Assembly (NCBI GenBank): GCA_027682205.1
Contig: JAQDAD010000006.1
Coordinates: forward strand, 6,502 to 70,501
Origin: Streptococcaceae bacterium AF54-32pH5A
GTDB taxonomy: Bacteria; Bacillota; Bacilli; Lactobacillales; Streptococcaceae
DNA length: 64,000 nucleotides
Direction: 5' to 3'
Below the pieces are notes generated by a model, which was not told the origin of the DNA, made no database searches, and saw nothing but the letters and a program-made list of their open reading frames with translations. Below, one piece after another: positions 59,373 through 64,000 of this stretch; position 1 is the first letter of the stretch; every line of letters starts with the position of its first letter. The translations under genes and the position numbers were made by a program.

Positions 59373-60312
59373 CTTGACTTAAATCCTTTGTTTTCGACAC
59401 AATCAAGCGATAACGTTGACCAAAGATTTCTGATAAGTGCTCCAAGTCTTTCTCTAGACAAAGAACCTTGACATTGGGTCCAGCATCCATGGTAAAGTAG
59501 CAGCCTTCCCCTTGCTCACGAAGCTGGCGGACAAAGTCCATGGCTTCATAGCTTGCATCCGTCAGATAAGAAAAGGCTGGTGATGCTGCTTTCGTCGTAG
59601 CGTGCATAGCGAGGGCATTTTTCTCAGTCAATTCCCCAACCTTGGCAAAGTCATTCTCCTTGAGATAAACCAGCATCTCCTGATAGTCCTTCTCAGACTG
59701 ACGCACCCAGTCATCAAAGGTTGTCGAGGTTTCCACACAGAGTTTCATCCCATCGCGGCTAGAGATTGGTTTTTTCTTGTCTTCTAGCACCAACATAATC
59801 ATTGCTAGTTGCAAGTCTGTCTCTACAGGGTAAATTTCCCCACTATCCTTGTCCCAGGCACCTAGTGGTCCATAAAAACTACGAGAGGAAGAACCTGAGG
59901 CAAATTTAGCCTCCTGTGCCAACTGACTCCGATCCAAACCAAGCTGGAAATAAGCATTGCAAGCCTTGACCAAGGCGGACAAACCACTAGAACTAGATGA
60001 CAAACCCGCTGCGGTTGGCATGTTGTTTTGGGTATCGATACGGACAAATCCCTCACCTGCAGGACGGTAGCGGTTGATGATTTTGCTCATCTTGGCATGC
60101 TCCGCCTCATTTTGGAGCTGACCATTGATATAAAAGGCATCAGCTGTCGCATGGGCTGGCAGAGGTGACAAGGTCGTCTCTGTGTACATATTTTCCAAAG
60201 TCAAAGAGATGCTGCTAGTAGCAGGAACCATCTCTTTTTCTTTTTTCTTTCCCCAGTATTTGATAATGGCAATATTTGCGTAGGAACGTACTGTTACAGG
60301 CTTTCGATCCAT
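59359..60312 (-). CDS. mvaD: Diphosphomevalonate decarboxylase
   Basis: A 317-residue GHMP enzyme that decarboxylates diphosphomevalonate to isopentenyl diphosphate. Recognisable are RSYANIAIIKYWGKK, the phosphate loop NNMPTAAGLSSSSSGLSALVKA, and SGSSSRSFYGPLGAW with the catalytic Asp in DAGPNVKVL. The gene overlaps both neighbours slightly, indicating an operon with mvk and mvaK2. Confidence 0.96.
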
Positions 60313-61172
60313 GTCTGAACAGCTCCTTTCTCTTCTAATCCTTTTGCTAGTTCTTGTGCTTGATCTAGAGTAGCTGCCAAGGCTATGATACAGCCTCCTA
60401 GCCCACCACCACTCATCTTGGCACCCAGAGCACCGTCGCTCAGAGCCGTTTCAACGAGGGAATCTGCCTCAGGGCTACTAACACCAATTTCTTTTAGATG
60501 TAAATGTGCCTGACTGAAGATTTGTCCTAGTTTTTCAGCATCTTTTTGTCTAATCGCATCTTCTGCCTGCTGGGTCAATTCTCCCAAAGCATGCAAAAAC
60601 GGTAGGGCATCCTTGCCCCTGCTTTGAACCACTTGGATGGCTTCACGAGTGTGACCATACACGCCCGTATCTGCAATCACCAAATAGGCGGATAGGTCCA
60701 TCTCAAGCTCTGTAAATCCTACGTTCTTAATAAAGCGGATAGGATGGTCACTGAGACAGGTCTTGGCATCCAAACCACTCGGATTCATATGGGCAATCAT
60801 CTCTGCTCGATTGACCAAAATTTCTAGTACATCATGAGGCAGTTCTGCTTGATAGTAGTCAAAAACAGCTCGAATGGCTGCTATGCTGATAGCTGCTGAC
60901 GAACCCATCCCCCGTTTCTCAGGGATCGCTGAGTCAATCTGACAACGAATGCAAGCATCCTTGATATTTAGATGCTCAAGCGAGGCATACACTGCCATAG
61001 ACAAGGTATCCTCCTCATAAAGTCGCCATGGACTTTCAGCAGGAACCACCTTACAAGTCACCTCCACCTCTAAGAGAGGCAGGGAAATGGCAGGATAACC
61101 GTAAACGACAGCGTGCTCTCCTATTAAAATAATCTTACTATGTGCCTGACCGACACCAACTTTTTTTGTCAT
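60294..61172 (-). CDS. mvk: Mevalonate kinase
   Basis: First kinase of the mevalonate pathway, 292 residues from MTKKVGVGQAHSKIILIGEHAVV. GHMP motifs: IGEHAVVYGYPA, the loop PEKRGMGSSAAISIAAI and the C-terminal GAKMSGGGLGGCII. An upstream in-frame ATG is not used because AAAAGGA sits right before the chosen ATG. First gene of the operon; its promoter should lie in the gap next to the choline-binding protein terminator. Confidence 0.95.
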   Translation of the reverse strand: MTKKVGVGQAHSKIILIGEHAVVYGYPAISLPLLEVEVTCKVVPAESPWRLYEEDTLSMAVYASLEHLNIKDACIRCQIDSAIPEKRGMGSSAAISIAAIRAVFDYYQAELPHDVLEILVNRAEMIAHMNPSGLDAKTCLSDHPIRFIKNVGFTELEMDLSAYLVIADTGVYGHTREAIQVVQSRGKDALPFLHALGELTQQAEDAIRQKDAEKLGQIFSQAHLHLKEIGVSSPEADSLVETALSDGALGAKMSGGGLGGCIIALAATLDQAQELAKGLEEKGAVQTWIESL

Positions 61173-61256
61173 TTTTTCCTTTTTGCTAGACGAAAAGACC
61201 GTCTCATTTTTCATACAAGTATTTATTCTCTCCTATCTATTTTATTATATTTTCAC

Positions 61257-61286
61257 AAAAAAAGCGATTGTTTCCTTCACAATCGC
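61257..61286 (-). terminator. Terminator of the choline-binding protein gene
   Basis: Minus strand stem GCGATTGT/ACAATCGC, 7-nt loop, then a run of seven U. Confidence 0.88.
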
Positions 61287-61294
61287 CTCTTTCA

Positions 61295-62281
61295 TTATTG
61301 GACCCATTCGCCATTATAGTTGACGTAGTAGCCATCCACTCTTGTACTAACTGCTAAAGCACCTGAGCTATAAGCGTAGTACCATTTCCCATTGACCTGG
61401 AACCAGCCTGTCTTCATATCGCCATTACTTGCATTTAGGTAGTACCAAGTTGAACCATCTTTCACCCAGCCAGTTGCCATGGCTCCTGATGAGCGGAGAT
61501 AGTACCACTTGTTACCGACATAAGCCCAACCTGTCTTCATATCGCCATTTTGAGCATCTAAATAATACCAAGTGGAGTCTTCCTGATACCAGCCAGTTGC
61601 CATAGCCCCTGAAGAACGGAGGTAGTACCACTTATTGCCAAGATATTTCCAACCAGTTTGCATGATCCCAGTTTCTGGGTCTAGGTAGTACCAAGTCGAA
61701 TCATCGTTTATCCAACCCGTACGTCTTTCACCACCAAGGTAGTCTTTTCCTAAATGACCTGTTTTTGCTAGATAGTACCAGTTAGATTGATCGTAGAGCC
61801 AACCTGTCTTTAAAGAATGATCTTCATCAAAGTAATAATTTGCTAATTTAAGAACTTCTGGGCCTTCAAAGCCTTCACCATGTTTTTTACCAACAGTTAA
61901 TGAATCTCTAACCTCTAATTGTTGCCAGCCAACAAACTCTTGTAGTACGCCATCTTGATTAAAGTAGTACCATCTTGACATTGGCATATATTCTAATCTG
62001 ATACCATTTGGGTAAGGACCAATTGTACTACCTTTATCTGGCATGGGAATATACTGCCATCCAACAACCATCTCACCTGATACATGATCAAAATAATAGT
62101 ACTTGCCATCAATCACTCTCCAGGCCGTTTCTTTGATCTCACCCTTCTTGTAGTAGGTTCTACCATTTTCTTGGACAAACTGCCATCCTTCTGAATCATC
62201 CGCAAAGACAGTACTTGTCGCTAGCAAAGCAAAGAAAAAGACAGCTAGAGCAGCTTGCAACATTTTTTTCAAAAATTTCAT
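61295..62281 (-). CDS. Choline-binding surface protein (CbpF/CbpC-like)
   Basis: A secreted 328-residue protein. The signal peptide has a basic start, hydrophobic core and likely cleavage after TSTVFA (about residue 27). The first ~130 residues hold degenerate choline-binding-like repeats. The C-terminal ~170 residues hold seven to eight regular ~20-residue repeats (GWKYLGNKWYYLRSSGAMAT and GWVKDGSTWYYLNASNGDMKT alternating) and end with the VDGYYVNYNGEWVQ signature. It binds phosphocholine on teichoic acid. The whole protein resembles CbpF/CbpC/CbpJ of pneumococcus, where CbpF modulates autolysin LytC. No catalytic domain is visible. It has its own promoter and terminator. Confidence 0.9.
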   Translation of the reverse strand: MKFLKKMLQAALAVFFFALLATSTVFADDSEGWQFVQENGRTYYKKGEIKETAWRVIDGKYYYFDHVSGEMVVGWQYIPMPDKGSTIGPYPNGIRLEYMPMSRWYYFNQDGVLQEFVGWQQLEVRDSLTVGKKHGEGFEGPEVLKLANYYFDEDHSLKTGWLYDQSNWYYLAKTGHLGKDYLGGERRTGWINDDSTWYYLDPETGIMQTGWKYLGNKWYYLRSSGAMATGWYQEDSTWYYLDAQNGDMKTGWAYVGNKWYYLRSSGAMATGWVKDGSTWYYLNASNGDMKTGWFQVNGKWYYAYSSGALAVSTRVDGYYVNYNGEWVQ

Positions 62282-62302
62282 TAGATCTATCCTCCTGCAA
62301 GA

Positions 62303-62331
62303 ATTATATTAAAAATTAAATTGTATGTCAA
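62303..62331 (-). promoter_or_regulatory. Promoter of the choline-binding protein gene
   Basis: Minus strand TTGACA (62326-62331), 17-nt spacer, TATAAT (62303-62308), both perfect, 22 nt upstream of the ATG, with GGAGG between. Confidence 0.88.
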
Positions 62332-62352
62332 TATGACGACCTTAAAATCATG

Positions 62353-62400
62353 TATAGTAGATTGAATCTAGAATCGTACAATATCGCTTCTAAAATATAG
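62353..62400. repeat. Possible RUP-like repeat fragment beside the IS630 element
   Basis: TATAGTAGATTGAATCTAGA begins like the left end of the adjacent IS (TATAGTCAATTGAAACAA) and resembles the RUP-type repeats of pneumococcus that share ends with IS630-Spn1. It is too short to be a full RUP. The call rests on memory of the consensus. Confidence 0.4.
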
Positions 62401-62998
62401 TCAATTGAAACAAGCACAAGACAAAAGAGCCTCGAAAAAAGGTATTACAACTTGGTAATACCTTTTTGAGGTGCTTTTTGATATGAGCCCATGTTTTCTC
62501 AATAGGATTGTACTCAGGTGAGTAGGGAGGAAGAGGTAAAAGTTCATGCCCAAACTCTTCACACAAGAGTTCTAGCTTACCCATTCTATGGAATCTTGCA
62601 TTATCCATAATAATAACTGATGGTGTATTTAATATTGGTAAGAGAAACTTCTGAAACCAAGCTTCAAAAAAGTCGCTCGTCATTGTTTCTTCGTAAGTCA
62701 TTGGAGCGATTAATTCACCATTTGTTAGCCCTGCAACCAAAGAAACCCTCTGATATCTTCTTCCAGATACTTTACCTCTTATTAACTGGCCTTTTAATGA
62801 GCGACCATGTTCTCGATAAAAATAAGTATCGAATCCTGTTTCGTCAATATAAACAGGTGCTAAGTGCTTTAAACTATTAAAACTTTTAAGAAATAAAGCT
62901 ACTTTTTCTGGGTCTTGTTCATAGTAGGTGTGGCTCTTTTTTTCGAGTGTAGCCCATAGCTTTGAGAGCATAGTGGATGGTAGTTGGATGCCAGCCAA
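62390..62998 (-). pseudogene. IS630 transposase, C-terminal frame (DDE domain)
   Basis: The frame carries the DDE catalytic region. First Asp is in PVYIDETGFDTYF, second Asp in IIMDNARFHRMG and Glu in YSPEYNPIEKTWAHIKKHL. Normally it is expressed as a fusion with the upstream frame by slippage at the AAAAAAA stretch near 62935-62943. The last ~18 residues (SCNTFFRGSFVLCLFQLTIF) look frame-shifted compared with the usual FYEALLSCSCFN ending that I remember. The triad itself is intact. Confidence 0.85.
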
Positions 62999-63296
62999 AT
63001 TCAGAAGCTATTTCAGTCAAATAAGCGTCTGGATTGTCAGTAAGATAGTTTTTAAGTCTATCTCTATCGACTTTTCTTGGTTTTGTTCCTTTTACTTGAT
63101 GGTTTAGCTCTCCTGCTTTCACTTTCAGTTTTAACCAGCCATAAATGGTATTACGTGAGATTTGGAAAACGTGTGATGCTTCTGTTACACTACCTGTTCG
63201 CTCACAATAGCAGAGAACTTTTTTACGAAAATCTATTGAATATACTATAAGAATATCATACCATATTATGTGCTATTTTTGGTTCATTTTACTATA
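62396..63296 (-). mobile_element. IS630-Spn1-like insertion sequence, probably inactive
   Basis: About 900 bp flanked by imperfect inverted ends: TATAGTCAATTGAAACAA at 62396-62413 and TATAGTAAAATGAACCAA (minus strand) at 63279-63296, with TA at each outer edge as expected for IS630/Tc1-type target choice. Inside are two overlapping transposase frames joined at an A-rich slippery stretch. The first lacks its normal start codon and the second has an altered end, so the copy is likely dead. Confidence 0.87.
62919..63254 (-). pseudogene. IS630 transposase, N-terminal HTH frame with lost start codon
   Basis: The frame YSIDFRKKVLCYCERTGSVT and ISRNTIYGWLKLKVKAGE reads open from about 63254 down to the stop after KKEPHLL. 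It forms the two helix-turn-helix domains of IS630 transposase. Where related copies have ATGGCATATTCAATAG, this one has ATAGTATATTCAATAG, so the initiation codon is gone. An internal ATG or GTG could only give a truncated HTH protein. Confidence 0.8.
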
Positions 63297-63360
63297 AATT
63301 TTTAACATTTCAAAGATCTGTAAGACTGACATTTCACCATTTTCCTAATCATTATCCATC

Positions 63361-63394
63361 AAAAAAACCGTAAGAATTTCTTCTTACGGTTTTT
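63361..63394 (-). terminator. Terminator of the LPXTG repeat-protein gene
   Basis: A 12-bp perfect stem AAACCGTAAGAA/TTCTTACGGTTT with a 4-nt loop, then a U-run on the minus strand. Confidence 0.88.
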
Positions 63395-63447
63395 CTAGCA
63401 AGCTCATAGAATCAAGATTCTCAAGTTTGCTTTATCCGAGTAATATT

Positions 63448-64000
63448 TTACTCTTCTTCCTTGCGTTTTTTAGCGAAGAGAAGTCCACCTGTCGCTGCTG
63501 CAAGTAGTGCTAGACCAAGTGAAGCGTTAGATTGCTCTGTACCAGTATTTGGCAATTCTTTCGCTCCAGCTTTCTTAGCTGATTGGTTAGTAGCTGACTC
63601 TTTAGTTGCTTTCTTAACAGTATTCTCACTTGCAATTACTGCTACTGAACCATCTGGGAAGGTTACTGTTGCTGTACCATCGTTGCCTACTTCTACCTTG
63701 CTTGCTGTTGGGTTAGCTTTCTTAACTTCGTCGGCTACCTTAGCTTTTTCCGCATCTGTAAGAGCTGATGGGTTCACTACTGGAGTGAGTGCTGGGGTCT
63801 TAACGCCATTTGAATCAGCTTCTTTCACTGTCTTAGCTGGGGTCAAGACTGCTACTGAACCATCTGGGAAGGTTACTGTTGCTGTACCATCGTTGCCTAC
63901 TTCTACCTTGCTTGCTGTTGGGTTAGCTTTCTTAACTTCGTCGGCTACCTTAGCTTTTTCCGCATCTGTAAGAGCTGATGGGTTCACTACTGGAGTGAGT
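63448..64000 (-). CDS. LPXTG-anchored repeat surface protein (partial, 3-prime end)
   Basis: Only the C-terminal ~183 residues are inside the window; the gene runs off the right edge. Two copies of a 70-residue repeat (LTDAEKAKVADEVKKANPTA, then KVEVGNDGTATVTFPDGSVAV) are seen, then a charged linker (KKATKESATNQSAKKAGAKE) and the sortase motif LPNTG. A hydrophobic stretch and the KKRKEEE tail finish it. The repeats recall Rib/alpha-like or similar stalk units of streptococcal adhesins. Ligand and full length are unknown. Confidence 0.88.
   Translation of the reverse strand, partial: LTPVVNPSALTDAEKAKVADEVKKANPTASKVEVGNDGTATVTFPDGSVAVLTPAKTVKEADSNGVKTPALTPVVNPSALTDAEKAKVADEVKKANPTASKVEVGNDGTATVTFPDGSVAVIASENTVKKATKESATNQSAKKAGAKELPNTGTEQSNASLGLALLAAATGGLLFAKKRKEEE

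Overview
The window looks like a chromosomal segment of a mitis-group Streptococcus (S. mitis, S. oralis, S. pseudopneumoniae or S. pneumoniae). The grounds are two choline-binding protein loci (one intact, one a remnant), a BOX-type repeat, an IS630-Spn1-like insertion sequence, a YSIRK/LPXTG endo-beta-N-acetylglucosaminidase, the mevalonate operon beside a LiaFSR-type system, and gene orders such as nusA-ylxR-ylxQ-infB-rbfA, hrcA-grpE-dnaK-dnaJ and glnR-glnA that I remember from S. pneumoniae. Most genes are on the minus strand. No rRNA, tRNA or CRISPR array was seen.

Layout from left to right. 1-3.9 kb: short-chain dehydrogenase, YtpR, thioredoxin and DUF4651 genes, a choline-binding protein remnant, a B3/4-domain protein and rpoE. 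4.0-9.7 kb: an AT-rich accessory cassette of three closely spaced genes: a cytosine-5 DNA methyltransferase with a long C-terminal extension, a ParB-like protein, and a PLD-nuclease/SNF2-helicase fusion. This is the most unusual content and looks like an ATP-dependent restriction or defence system. 9.8-14.1 kb: a T-box-controlled operon in which a GNAT acetyltransferase and a membrane protein lie between the valine T-box and valS. 14.1-17 kb: small conserved genes, DUF438/DUF1858 genes and a BOX element. 17-22.3 kb: the translation/transcription operon rimP-nusA-ylxR-ylxQ-infB-rbfA. 22.4-27.1 kb: trmB, ccrZ, ecsAB, and on the plus strand a HIT protein and two small membrane-anchored proteins.

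27.2-33.1 kb: the HrcA heat-shock operon with two CIRCE operators. It has a strongly folded grpE-dnaK spacer, an extra membrane-protein gene after dnaK, a 112-bp tandem repeat, and a 43-codon small reading frame overlapping the dnaJ start. 33.1-36.8 kb: glnRA with a GlnR box, an aromatic-acid-exporter-like protein and pgk. 37-41.9 kb: the large surface glycosidase, preceded by cre-like sites. 42-45 kb: a Na/phosphate symporter, a bacteriocin-immunity-like protein and pepA. 45.4-54.2 kb: mutS2, cvpA, zapA, rnhC, lepB, recD2 and tig. 54.2-61.2 kb: a DNA alkylation repair gene, liaR-liaS-liaF, and the mevalonate operon mvk-mvaD-mvaK2-fni. 61.3-64 kb: a choline-binding protein, a decayed IS630-family element, and the C-terminal end of an LPXTG protein with identical 210-bp repeats that runs off the right edge.

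The core genes cover translation, stress response, nitrogen control, isoprenoid synthesis and envelope stress. The accessory interest is the three-gene DNA modification/restriction cassette between rpoE and valS and the small non-canonical elements around dnaJ. All functional statements come from motif reading and memory of families; no database search was possible.
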